Shown here in pieces: positions 25,050 to 33,598 of a stretch of 64,000 nucleotides of DNA. Position numbers and translations under genes: made by a program. Source of the DNA: Hoylesella oralis ATCC 33269. GTDB taxonomy: Bacteria > Bacteroidota > Bacteroidia > Bacteroidales > Bacteroidaceae. The notes under the pieces are model-generated. The model had not been told where the DNA came from and made no database searches. It worked only from the letters and a program-made list of their open reading frames with translations. Numbering within the stretch: the stretch's first letter is position 1; every line of letters starts with the position of its first letter. The DNA lies in NCBI RefSeq assembly GCF_000185145.2, contig NZ_GL833119.1, positions 1,801,464 to 1,865,463 on the forward strand. The letters are read 5' to 3'.

Positions 25050-25772
25050 TCAATTATTTCCTGATGTCGAGTTTGTGCCTTCTGTATATCCGCGTAATAA
25101 ATTCACATCTCTCTTGATATTGAATGTACGCCCGTCGGCACCCTTTGCTTTCACTAAGCAGAAGTAAACGCCTTGTTTTACATCTTGTCCTTTATATTTA
25201 CCATCCCATCCTTCAGACGGATTTGTCCATTCGTAAAGCAACTGTCCCCAACGGTTGTATATATAAGCATGGAAATCTGTAATACTCTGAAAACCATCTT
25301 TGGCTTTGTAAATATCGTTGATGCCATCTCCATTCGGTGAGAATGCATTGGGAAATTCAAGTTTGCTTTCGGATATTGAAACTGTGATAGGCACATTCTC
25401 TGCCCAATATTCTTTTGTAAAAGCAACAGTGTCTGTACCTTGGGTGAATATAGCGTAAAGTATAATTCTATGGGTTCCTGCGGATGTGAATGTGTATTCG
25501 GTATCTTGCTCATATCTGACAAGATAAGGAGAATTTTCTCCTTCTTTTGTAAAACGCCATTCATAATATGTTGTCCAGCCATTGGTGTTCTCGGCATTCG
25601 CTTTAAATTGTGCGACTATAGGGGCAGAACCTTGAAATGAGGTGACATCTTCAGCGGCTTCACCTGTCGAAGGAGTGAAAGTACCTGTAGGATTGATGGA
25701 TGGCATTTGCTGTGCATCAACATTCAAGGTGCTTACAGCTAATATGATAGACAGAATAAATTGAAATTTCAT
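25050..25772 (-). CDS. secreted protein with gliding-motility-type C-terminal domain
   Basis: The 240-residue protein has a signal peptide ('FQFILSIILAVSTLNVDAQ') and a middle region of about 100 residues resembling a PKD/Ig-like fold ('YEWRFTKEGENSPYLVRYEQ', 'GTHRIILYAIF'). Its C-terminal domain of about 90 residues has 'FPNAFSPNGDGINDIYK', 'YIYNRWGQLLYEWTNPSEGW' and 'GVYFCLVKAKGADGR'. That is the CHU_C/gliding-motility-associated domain, which in gliding Bacteroidetes is a type IX secretion sorting domain. Here it forms a large share of a small protein, so it may be a structural envelope protein rather than cargo. A Met eight codons upstream (25796) is in frame, but the signal peptide fits the start at 25772. 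Divergent from the LysM operon. Confidence 0.85.
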   Translation of the reverse strand: MKFQFILSIILAVSTLNVDAQQMPSINPTGTFTPSTGEAAEDVTSFQGSAPIVAQFKANAENTNGWTTYYEWRFTKEGENSPYLVRYEQDTEYTFTSAGTHRIILYAIFTQGTDTVAFTKEYWAENVPITVSISESKLEFPNAFSPNGDGINDIYKAKDGFQSITDFHAYIYNRWGQLLYEWTNPSEGWDGKYKGQDVKQGVYFCLVKAKGADGRTFNIKRDVNLLRGYTEGTNSTSGNN

Positions 25773-25810
25773 TTTGAATGAATAATAATAATGCAAAAAT
25801 ACTCAATAAA

Positions 25811-25842
25811 GTTGATTTAGCCACTCTTTTTTTGTATTTTTG
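25811..25842 (+). promoter_or_regulatory. promoter of the LysM/outer-membrane operon
   Basis: GTTG at 25811-25814 and TATTTTTG at 25835-25842 are 20 bases apart. Transcription near 25848 gives a leader of about 22 bases. Confidence 0.6.
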
Positions 25843-25869
25843 CACACATAATACGAAATAAATCATGTT

Positions 25870-27234
25870 ATGAAATATATTTTAAGGTACTTTTTAACTT
25901 TAATATTTATCAGTTGTATTTCTTGGAGCTTTGCCCAAACCAAGACATGGCGCGAGATATATAAAGTTAAAAAGAAGGATACTATTTTCGGTATTGCAAG
26001 AAAATACGATATATCCATTATGGAATTGATGGATGCCAATCCTGATATGAAGCTCGAAGGCTATTCTTTAAAAAAGGGAGATAATGTTTATATTCCTTAT
26101 GCAAAGGATAAGAAAGTGGAAACGAAAGTGCCTGTTGTTTCTGAAAAGATAAAAAGGAGCACCGATGATATTCGCAAACGGGCAGTGCATATCGGTATTA
26201 TGTTACCTTTACATGATGCAGATGGCGATGGTAAACGTATGGTGGAATATTACCGAGGTATATTAATGGCATGCGACAGTTTAAAGAAAGAAGGAATATC
26301 TACAACCGTTTCTGCTTGGAATATTCCTCAAGAAGCTGATATAACACAAACACTTGCCGCCGATGGAGTAAAAGATTGTGATATTATCTTTGGCCCACTA
26401 TATACGAAACAGGTAAAACCTCTTGCGGGTTTTTGTAAGAAAAATGACATTATGATGGTGGTGCCATTCTCTATATCGGGCAACGATATTGCTTCCAATC
26501 CTGAGATGTTTCAAGTATACCAATCGCCCGAATTGTTTAATGATATGGTATTAAACGCTTATATGGAACGCTTTTCCGGTTATCATGCTGTATTTGTAGA
26601 CTGTAATGACACAACAAGTAAGAAAGGCGTATTTACATATAGCCTGCGTAAACGCCTTGAGTCGAAGGGTTTGAAATACAGCATAACGAATTTGAAGTCA
26701 AGTGAGGTGAATTTTGCAAAGGCTTTTAGCCGCACCCAACCTAATATTGTTATTTTGAATACAGGCCGTTCACCGGAACTAAATGTCGCTCTTGCCAAAT
26801 TAGATGGACTGAAAGTAAATGAGCCTTCTATATCTATATCACTGTTCGGCTATACGGAATGGCTGATGTATACGAAGGTTTATCTAAATTATTTTTATAA
26901 ATACGACGCTTATATCCCAACTTCATTTTATTATAATGCTGTGGATAGGAAGACGCAACATTTGGAAAACGGTTATCGCCATTGGTTTAAAACCGACTTA
27001 CAATATGCATTGCCAAGATTTGCCGTCACCGGTTATGATCATGCAAACTTTTTTATTAGGGGGTTGCACCTACAGGGAAAAACATTTAGCGGTAGCAAGT
27101 ATGCTGTCAGATATAAGGCTTTGCAGACTCCTCTTAACTTTAAGAAATTAGGAAGCGGTGGGGGAGCCGTGAATAGAAACTTTATGTTGATACACTACAA
27201 TCGTAACCAGACGATTGAATCAATTACCTATTAA
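25870..27234 (+). CDS. LysM domain plus periplasmic-binding-like protein
   Basis: The 454-residue protein has a signal peptide ('FLTLIFISCISWSFAQ'), one LysM domain at about residues 31-76 ('YKVKKKDTIFGIARKYDISI', 'YSLKKGDNVYIPY'), and a C-terminal two-lobed type 1 periplasmic-binding fold from about residue 97 ('HIGIMLPLHDADGDGKRMVE', 'CDIIFGPLYTKQVKPLAGF'). LysM binds peptidoglycan, so the protein is probably anchored to the cell wall in the periplasm. The binding fold suggests ligand sensing or a scaffolding role. No ABC transporter is adjacent, so it is unlikely to be a classical transport receptor. The next gene, an outer-membrane barrel, begins 2 bases after its stop, which points to a joint envelope function. 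Confidence 0.87.
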   Translation: MKYILRYFLTLIFISCISWSFAQTKTWREIYKVKKKDTIFGIARKYDISIMELMDANPDMKLEGYSLKKGDNVYIPYAKDKKVETKVPVVSEKIKRSTDDIRKRAVHIGIMLPLHDADGDGKRMVEYYRGILMACDSLKKEGISTTVSAWNIPQEADITQTLAADGVKDCDIIFGPLYTKQVKPLAGFCKKNDIMMVVPFSISGNDIASNPEMFQVYQSPELFNDMVLNAYMERFSGYHAVFVDCNDTTSKKGVFTYSLRKRLESKGLKYSITNLKSSEVNFAKAFSRTQPNIVILNTGRSPELNVALAKLDGLKVNEPSISISLFGYTEWLMYTKVYLNYFYKYDAYIPTSFYYNAVDRKTQHLENGYRHWFKTDLQYALPRFAVTGYDHANFFIRGLHLQGKTFSGSKYAVRYKALQTPLNFKKLGSGGGAVNRNFMLIHYNRNQTIESITY

Positions 27235-27236
27235 TT

Positions 27237-27977
27237 ATGAATATGCGCAAATACGCAATCATACTATTTATGACTGTTTCGCTAAGTGCAACAGCACAGA
27301 TTGGACAGCATCGTAACGATTTGTCGATAGGTGTAAATGGCGGTTATGCCATGAGCAATGTCGGTTTTACGCCCAAGGTTACTCAAGGAATGCACGGAGG
27401 CATTACTGCCGGTCTTTCTTTACGCTATGTATGCGAAAAGTATTTCAGTACAATATGCTCGATCTATACGGAAATAAATTACGCACAAATAGGATGGAAA
27501 GAGCGAATAGTTGATATTACAAATGCACCTGTAATTAATGCGGAAACCGGCTTGGCAGAGAAATACAGTCGTACCTTAAATTATATTCAGATACCTGTAT
27601 TTGCCCATCTTGCTTGGGGAAAAGAACATAAGGGAATTCAATTCTTTTTTCAGGCAGGACCTCAATTCGGTTATCTGCTTAGTGAAAGCACAAAGGCTAA
27701 CTTCGATGTTGCTAAACCTAATTTAACCGATCGCTCCAATAAGGAAATATCGCAATATTCCATGCCTGTAGAGCATAAAATAGATTACGGGATAGTTGCC
27801 GGAATTGGTATGGAATATACTATACCCAAGGTTGGGCATTTTCTTTTAGATGGTCGTTATTACTATGGACTTGGAAATATTTACGGCGATTCCAAGCGCG
27901 ATTATTTTGCTAAATCCAATTTAAGCAATATTGTTGTGAAACTGACCTACCTTTTCGATATAACTAAAACAAAATAA
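27237..27977 (+). CDS. outer-membrane beta-barrel protein (PorT-like)
   Basis: The 246-residue protein has a signal peptide ('YAIILFMTVSLSATAQ') followed by amphipathic beta-strands with Gly/Tyr/aromatic ends ('LSIGVNGGYAMSNVGF', 'YIQIPVFAHLAWG', 'FFFQAGPQFGYLL', 'GIVAGIGMEYTIP', 'NIVVKLTYLF'). The strand ending close to the C-terminus is typical of the Bacteroidetes outer-membrane beta-barrel (PorT-like) family with about eight strands. The start is 2 bases after the LysM gene's stop. Its partner and substrate are unknown. Two Met codons (residues 1 and 3) are both possible starts. The POT transporter gene follows 10 bases later. Confidence 0.87.
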   Translation: MNMRKYAIILFMTVSLSATAQIGQHRNDLSIGVNGGYAMSNVGFTPKVTQGMHGGITAGLSLRYVCEKYFSTICSIYTEINYAQIGWKERIVDITNAPVINAETGLAEKYSRTLNYIQIPVFAHLAWGKEHKGIQFFFQAGPQFGYLLSESTKANFDVAKPNLTDRSNKEISQYSMPVEHKIDYGIVAGIGMEYTIPKVGHFLLDGRYYYGLGNIYGDSKRDYFAKSNLSNIVVKLTYLFDITKTK

Positions 27978-27987
27978 TAATAAAACT

Positions 27988-29682
27988 ATGTTTGAAAATC
28001 AACCTAAAGGTCTTTATGCTTTAGCATTGGCCAATACTGGCGAGAGATTCGGTTATTATACGATGCTCGCGATTTTTACGCTATTCCTGCAGGCTAAGTT
28101 CGGATACGATGAATCGGAAGCCATCAAAATTTATTCAGGCTTTTTGGCCGGTGTATATTTCCTACCTTTGCTGGGAGGCATCCTTGCAGACAAGTTCGGA
28201 TACGGCAAGATGGTTATATCCGGCTTTTTGGTCATGTTCATAGGTTACTTACTGCTTGCCATCCCTACTGCTGCCGATAACAGTGGTTATTGGATTATGA
28301 TAGGAGCTTTGTCGCTCATTGCATTAGGTACCGGACTTTTTAAAGGTAATTTGCAGGTGATGGTTGGTAATCTGTACGACGATAAGCGCTATAGTACCAA
28401 GCGAGATACAGCCTTTTCGCTGTTTTATATGGCCATCAACATCGGTGCAATGTTTGCCCCTACGGCTGCAACAGCCATCACCAATTGGATGATGGGCAAA
28501 GACGGATTTATTTATGATGGGCGCGTTCCGGCCATTGCGCATCAGATTATCGATGGTAGTGCGTCGGAAGCAAACCGCCAATTGGTGCAGGGACTAATCG
28601 ATAACCATAAGATTGCCACCCATTTTACGGGTGACTTAGTTACATTCTCCCATCAATATATCGACAGCCTTTCGCAGGCTTATAACTATGGTTTCGGTAT
28701 CGCGTGTATTTCGCTCATCGTTTCGGCACTGATTTATTTTACATGTCGGCGTACATTCAAGCACATAGAAGGTAATTCGAAACAGATGGCAGCTGCGGCA
28801 AAAGATGGGAACGATGTAAATATGACGGAGGAGAAGCTCACTCCGGCAGAAACTAAACAGCGTATCATTGCCTTGATATTGGTGTTTATTGTAGTTATTT
28901 TCTTTTGGATGGCATTCCATCAGAACGGCGCGACGCTTACTTATTTCGCGCGCGATTATACGGCTAGCAGCGTTACCGGCCTTACCCGCATCGGTTTCAA
29001 TGTGTGGAGTATTGCACTCATAGCGGTTCTTGTTTATGCTTTGTTTGCGGTATTCCAATCTAAAACAGGTAAAGCACGCATCATAGCAGGCGGGGTGAGT
29101 GCGCTATGTGTGACGGGTATCGGTGCTATTTATTTCGATATGGACAGCGTTGTGAACATACTTCCGCAACAGTTTCAGCAGTTTAATCCGTTCTTTGTAG
29201 TTGCTTTAACTCCTTTTTCGTTGCTTCTGTTCTCATGGCTTGCCTCGAAAGGTAAGGAGCCCTCGGCACCTCGCAAGATCGCATTAGGCATGCTTGTGGC
29301 AGCGGTGGCATATTGTTTACTCACATTCGGTAGTATTGGCATGCCTACACCGGCCGATTTAAAGACCGATGCAAACCTTCTTACCAATCCAGCTTCGCCC
29401 AATCTATTGATCAGCACCTATCTGATCCTTACGTTTGCCGAACTGTTATTGAGCCCGATGGGTATTTCTTTTGTCAGCAAAGTGGCACCTCCCAAACTCA
29501 AGGGAGCTATGATGGGGGGCTGGTTTGCCGCTACGGCAGTGGGTAACTATGCCGTTCAGGTGCCCGGACTCTTGTGGTTACACCTACCGTTGATTGCCAT
29601 TTGGAGTATATTGATAGCACTCTGTTTGCTTGCGGCGCTGTTTATGTTCATTATGATGAAGCGTCTCGAGAAAGTTTGTTAG
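27988..29682 (+). CDS. POT-family proton-dependent oligopeptide transporter
   Basis: The 564-residue inner-membrane protein carries the POT/PTR2 motifs 'NTGERFGYYTMLAIFTLFL' in the first segment and 'FSLFYMAINIGAMFAPT' in the fifth. It also has 'LSPMGISFVSKVAPPKLKGA', a signature of the late helices. About 12-14 membrane segments can be drawn. Family members import di- and tripeptides with protons. It is last in the operon behind the LysM and barrel genes, suggesting an envelope-to-cytoplasm peptide uptake theme, perhaps of wall-derived peptides, though that is inference. A terminator follows at 29704. Confidence 0.92.
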   Translation: MFENQPKGLYALALANTGERFGYYTMLAIFTLFLQAKFGYDESEAIKIYSGFLAGVYFLPLLGGILADKFGYGKMVISGFLVMFIGYLLLAIPTAADNSGYWIMIGALSLIALGTGLFKGNLQVMVGNLYDDKRYSTKRDTAFSLFYMAINIGAMFAPTAATAITNWMMGKDGFIYDGRVPAIAHQIIDGSASEANRQLVQGLIDNHKIATHFTGDLVTFSHQYIDSLSQAYNYGFGIACISLIVSALIYFTCRRTFKHIEGNSKQMAAAAKDGNDVNMTEEKLTPAETKQRIIALILVFIVVIFFWMAFHQNGATLTYFARDYTASSVTGLTRIGFNVWSIALIAVLVYALFAVFQSKTGKARIIAGGVSALCVTGIGAIYFDMDSVVNILPQQFQQFNPFFVVALTPFSLLLFSWLASKGKEPSAPRKIALGMLVAAVAYCLLTFGSIGMPTPADLKTDANLLTNPASPNLLISTYLILTFAELLLSPMGISFVSKVAPPKLKGAMMGGWFAATAVGNYAVQVPGLLWLHLPLIAIWSILIALCLLAALFMFIMMKRLEKVC

Positions 29683-29703
29683 TCCAGATACTTCAATACT
29701 ATC

Positions 29704-29746
29704 AATGAGGGAGAGTTCGTATATTATGAACTTTCCCTCATTTTGT
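29704..29746 (+). terminator. rho-independent terminator after the POT transporter
   Basis: A 15-bp stem (29704-29718 with 29728-29742, one G-T pair) with a 9-base loop leads into TTTTG. Confidence 0.8.
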
Positions 29747-30041
29747 GTTATTTCAATATATATCAGAAATATTCGTTTCCGCGTTGATATTCCGTTGCTA
29801 TGCATGATATGGTAACTGTATGCTTTGGCGGGATATGGGGATAACGAACAATAGATAGTTGTTTTATGTTTAACAGACCTGATGTATGTTGTTGATACAT
29901 AGCTGGTTTGCCGATAATAAACAGGTATAGTATCTGTTGTATCGATTACTTCTGTCGTCAGTATAGAGGTCGAGGGTACGTTCGCGCCACCTGATCAACA
30001 GACGCTTTTCCTAAAAAGGCGCGTAAAAACGGTACGTATAT
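29747..30041. other. gene-free interval
   Basis: No coding frame, RNA gene or canonical promoter was seen. A loose GC-rich inverted pair is present around 29978-30035 but has no T run or promoter. Confidence 0.4.
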
Positions 30042-30242
30042 ATGTATTATAATATGCACATGAAAGACAGATATGTGTATTCTAATTCCGGTACTCACAG
30101 TAATTGGGCAAGATGTAAAGAGAAAAATCAAATCACCGATGGGAAGAAAGTAAGCGTAGATAGTCTGCCGGTTATGAAGCATTACACCGAGGAATATTTG
30201 TACGAGAGGCGCATTGAATATTATTCGTTGCTGCAGAAATAG
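30042..30242 (+). CDS. doubtful 66-codon hypothetical ORF
   Basis: The frame from 30042 (or the Met at 30060) to TAG at 30242 gives a hydrophilic protein ending 'YLYERRIEYYSLLQK'. It overlaps no other gene and its C-terminal half looks protein-like, but no family, promoter or ribosome-binding site was recognised. It may be a chance frame or a remnant. The canonical MORN-gene promoter starts about 70 bases downstream. Confidence 0.25.
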   Translation: MYYNMHMKDRYVYSNSGTHSNWARCKEKNQITDGKKVSVDSLPVMKHYTEEYLYERRIEYYSLLQK

Positions 30243-30309
30243 TCAAGTATGTAGTATAATTAGCCTGAATGTGCGCAAAGTGGAAACATGATTAAAAAAT
30301 ACTAATCTA

Positions 30310-30341
30310 TTTGTACATGTGGCAATTATTTCCTATTTTTG
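30310..30341 (+). promoter_or_regulatory. promoter of the MORN/glgB operon
   Basis: TTTG at 30310-30313 and TATTTTTG at 30334-30341 are 20 bases apart. The start near 30347 leaves about 20 bases before the GTG at 30368. Confidence 0.75.
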
Positions 30342-30367
30342 ACCATGAAAAGTAAAAACTTGTACAA

Positions 30368-31480
30368 GTGAAAAAACAGATATTTATAACTTTATTGCTA
30401 TTATTCTCATTATATAGCTCTGCACAAAAGGTTACTTTGGGCTCTTGCATCACACATGACAAGGGTGTATATAAAGGCGAAATGGTTTCCGGAAAGCCGA
30501 ATGGTAAAGGTAATACGCTTTGGAAAAACGGCGATACCTACGAAGGAGAATACGTAAAAGGTAAACGTCAGGGGTATGGTATTTATGCCTTTTCCGACGG
30601 GGAGAAATATGAAGGGCAATGGTATCAGGATCAGCAACACGGTAAAGGTACCTATTATTTTGCCAATAATAATAAATATGTGGGATTATGGTTCCGAGAT
30701 TACCAACAAGGACATGGCACCATGTATTATTATAACGGCGATAGATATGAAGGAGAGTGGTATCAGGACAAACGTCAAGGTAAGGGGATTTATACTTTTG
30801 CGAGCGGTGCATATTACAAAGGGCAATGGGCAAACGATCAAAAAAGCGGCAAAGGCTTCTTTGATTGGGGAGACGGAACGACTTACGACGGCATGTGGAT
30901 GAATAATCAGCGGTCGGGGAAGGGCGTAAACAGATATGCTGACGGCGATGTATATAACGGAGATTGGAAGAACGATATACAGAACGGACGCGGTGTATAT
31001 AAGTTTCAAAACGGCGATGTATATGAGGGTGATTACAATCAGGGCGAGCGTACAGGCGAGGGAATTTTTAAGTATGCCAACGGTGATAAGTATACCGGTC
31101 ATTTCAACGAAGGCGATAAAGAGGGAGCAGGAACATTGGCATGGAAAAACGGAGACTCGTATTCGGGCCAGTGGAAAAACGATAAACAGAATGGGCGCGG
31201 TAAACTTATCAAGCGAAACGGCGATGTGTTCGAAGGCAATTTTAAGAATGGAAAAATCGATGGAAACGTTGTTATCCATTATGCCGATGGCAGTAAATTC
31301 AAAGGAACATATAAGAACGGACTACGTAATGGGCCAGCTATAGAGGAAACCAAAGACGGAGTACGCTTTGAAGGTTCGTATTCTAACGATAGAAGAAACG
31401 GCAAATTCGTTGAGAAAGATCGTAACGGACAGATAACGAAAAAGGGACGTTATGAAAGCGGACGGCGTTTCGAAGAGTAA
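30368..31480 (+). CDS. secreted MORN-repeat protein
   Basis: The 370-residue protein has a signal peptide ('IFITLLLLFSLYSSAQ') followed by about 14 tandem MORN repeats of 23 residues (pattern 'YEG.W..G...GKG...F..GD') filling residues about 33-355. It starts with GTG: the ATG at 30345 is in another frame and stops after eight codons. MORN repeats form extended beta-hairpin stacks that bind lipids or proteins. It should be exported, yet it is in an operon with glgB, which acts in the cytoplasm (22-base gap), so the link may be regulatory only. The repeats are near-identical in DNA pattern, giving spurious open frames on both strands. Confidence 0.9.
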   Translation: MKKQIFITLLLLFSLYSSAQKVTLGSCITHDKGVYKGEMVSGKPNGKGNTLWKNGDTYEGEYVKGKRQGYGIYAFSDGEKYEGQWYQDQQHGKGTYYFANNNKYVGLWFRDYQQGHGTMYYYNGDRYEGEWYQDKRQGKGIYTFASGAYYKGQWANDQKSGKGFFDWGDGTTYDGMWMNNQRSGKGVNRYADGDVYNGDWKNDIQNGRGVYKFQNGDVYEGDYNQGERTGEGIFKYANGDKYTGHFNEGDKEGAGTLAWKNGDSYSGQWKNDKQNGRGKLIKRNGDVFEGNFKNGKIDGNVVIHYADGSKFKGTYKNGLRNGPAIEETKDGVRFEGSYSNDRRNGKFVEKDRNGQITKKGRYESGRRFEE

Positions 31481-31502
31481 TCAATAATAATCGTAGCAGA
31501 CT

Positions 31503-33575
31503 ATGGCAATGAAGAAAACATCGAAAAAAAACGCAGTTTTAAAAACTGCTATTAGGGATAAGCAAACCGAACATATAGGTTTGGTGAATAAAGACGCTTA
31601 TCTTGAACCTTTTGAAGAGGCCATACGCGGACGGCATGAACATGCGCTGTGGAAGTTGAACGCACTGACTGGACAGGGAAAAAGAAGTTTATCAGACTTT
31701 GCAAATGGCTATAAATACTATGGACTCCATAAAGTTTCGCGCGGTTGGGTGTTCAGAGAGTGGGCACCTAATGCCACTGCAATATATTTGGTAGGCGATT
31801 TTAACGATTGGAAAGAGACCGACAAATTCAAGGCTACACGTATAGAAGGGACGGGAGATTGGGAGTTGAAACTTCCTGCCAAAGCTCTGAAGCACGGAGA
31901 TCTGTATAAAATGCATGTATATTGGGAGGGTGGTTATGGAGAACGTATCCCTGCTTGGACGCAACGTGTTGTACAGGATGAGCATACTAAAATATTCTCT
32001 GCGCAGGTATGGGCGCCAAGTGTACCTTACGTATGGAAGAAAAATACTTTTCGTCCGAAGACTTCTCCGCTGTTGATATACGAATGTCATATCGGCATGA
32101 GCCAAGATGCCGAAAAGGTAGGAACCTACAAGGAATTTAAAGATAATGTGTTGCCGAGAATAGTCCGTGCCGGCTATAACTGCATTCAGATTATGGCTAT
32201 TCAGGAACATCCGTATTATGGAAGTTTCGGATATCATGTAAGTTCTTTCTTTGCCCCGTCTTCTCGTTTCGGTACTCCGGAGGAGTTAAAGGAATTGATT
32301 GATACAGCTCATGCCAATGGCATAGCTGTAATTATGGACATTGTGCACTCTCATGCCGTTAAAAACGAAGTGGAAGGCCTCGGTAACCTTGCCGGCGATC
32401 CGAACCAATACTTCTATTCGGGTGATAAACATGAGCATCCTGCGTGGGACAGTCTTTGTTTCGATTACGGCAAAGATGACGTCATACATTTCCTTTTAAG
32501 CAATTGTAAATACTGGTTATCTGAATTCCATTTCGACGGTTTCCGCTTTGATGGTGTAACATCTATGCTTTATTATAGTCATGGACTGGGCGAAGCCTTT
32601 ACAAATTACGGTGATTATTTCAACGGACACGAAGATGATAACGCCATTTGTTATCTTACACTTGCCAACAAACTTATCCATGAAGTGAACTCGCATGCCA
32701 TTACTATCGCAGAAGAGGTAAGCGGAATGCCCGGGTTGGCAGCTAAGTTTGAAGATGGCGGATGTGGTTTTGACTATCGTATGGCCATGAATATTCCGGA
32801 TTTCTGGATAAAAACTATCAAAGAATTACGTGACGAAGATTGGAAACCGAGCAGTATCTTTTGGGAGGTAAAGAACCGGCGTGCGGACGAGAAAACAATC
32901 TCCTATTGTGAAAGTCATGACCAAGCTCTTGTCGGAGATAAGACGATTATCTTCCGTCTTATTGATGCCGATATGTATTGGCACTTCAAGAAAGGGGATG
33001 AAAACGAGCGGGTACATCGCGGTATAGCTTTGCACAAGATGATACGTCTTGTTACTGCGTCGGCAATTAATGGGGGATATCTTAACTTTATGGGGAACGA
33101 ATTCGGGCATCCTGAATGGATAGATTTCCCGCGCGAAGGTAATGGTTGGAGCTATAAATATGCAAGACGTCAGTGGAATTTGGTTGATAATAAAGACTTG
33201 GATTATCATTATTTGGCCGATTTCGATAGAGAAATGCTAAAAATAATAAAGAGTATACGCAATTTTAACAGAACTGCAATCAATGAAATTTGGCATAATG
33301 ACGGCGATCAGATACTTTGTTTCATGAGGGGAGATTTGGTGTTTGTGTTCAATTTCTCGCCTACACGTTCTTATACAGACTACGGTTTTCTTGTGCCGAC
33401 GGGTAGTTATAGCGTTGTATTAAATACGGATTCCAAGGATTTTGGCGGTAATGGATTGGCCGATGACACAATGACTCACTTGACAAACTATGATCCCCTT
33501 TATGTCAATGAGCACAAAGAATGGCTCAAATTGTATATTCCGGCACGTTCTGCAGTAGTATTAAAAAAGAATTAA
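31503..33575 (+). CDS. glgB: 1,4-alpha-glucan branching enzyme (eukaryote-like GlgB)
   Basis: GlgB makes alpha-1,6 branches in glycogen. The 690-residue protein has a CBM48 domain ('GWVFREWAPNATAIYLVGDF' at about residues 82-101) and a GH13 barrel with 'IVHSHAVKNEVEGL'. The nucleophile motif is 'GFRFDGVTSMLYYSHG', the acid/base motif 'ITIAEEVSGMPG', and the transition-state motif 'YCESHDQAL'. A C-terminal all-beta domain follows. The order and motifs are those of the plant/animal/yeast (GH13_8) branching enzymes rather than E. coli GlgB. It completes a glycogen set with the GT3 synthase and glgP at 11-15 kb and the debranching operon at 3-8 kb. It is followed 23 bases later by a membrane protein gene. 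Confidence 0.95.
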   Translation: MAMKKTSKKNAVLKTAIRDKQTEHIGLVNKDAYLEPFEEAIRGRHEHALWKLNALTGQGKRSLSDFANGYKYYGLHKVSRGWVFREWAPNATAIYLVGDFNDWKETDKFKATRIEGTGDWELKLPAKALKHGDLYKMHVYWEGGYGERIPAWTQRVVQDEHTKIFSAQVWAPSVPYVWKKNTFRPKTSPLLIYECHIGMSQDAEKVGTYKEFKDNVLPRIVRAGYNCIQIMAIQEHPYYGSFGYHVSSFFAPSSRFGTPEELKELIDTAHANGIAVIMDIVHSHAVKNEVEGLGNLAGDPNQYFYSGDKHEHPAWDSLCFDYGKDDVIHFLLSNCKYWLSEFHFDGFRFDGVTSMLYYSHGLGEAFTNYGDYFNGHEDDNAICYLTLANKLIHEVNSHAITIAEEVSGMPGLAAKFEDGGCGFDYRMAMNIPDFWIKTIKELRDEDWKPSSIFWEVKNRRADEKTISYCESHDQALVGDKTIIFRLIDADMYWHFKKGDENERVHRGIALHKMIRLVTASAINGGYLNFMGNEFGHPEWIDFPREGNGWSYKYARRQWNLVDNKDLDYHYLADFDREMLKIIKSIRNFNRTAINEIWHNDGDQILCFMRGDLVFVFNFSPTRSYTDYGFLVPTGSYSVVLNTDSKDFGGNGLADDTMTHLTNYDPLYVNEHKEWLKLYIPARSAVVLKKN

Positions 33576-33598
33576 AGATACGGATTTTGAATAATTAT

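Noticed and set aside
29978..30035. Terminator or structured RNA
   Set aside because: The GC-rich inverted pair is imperfect, with a long loop, and has neither a T run nor a promoter.
30450..31343. Long alternative frames on both strands within the MORN gene
   Set aside because: They arise from the 69-base DNA periodicity of the MORN repeats.
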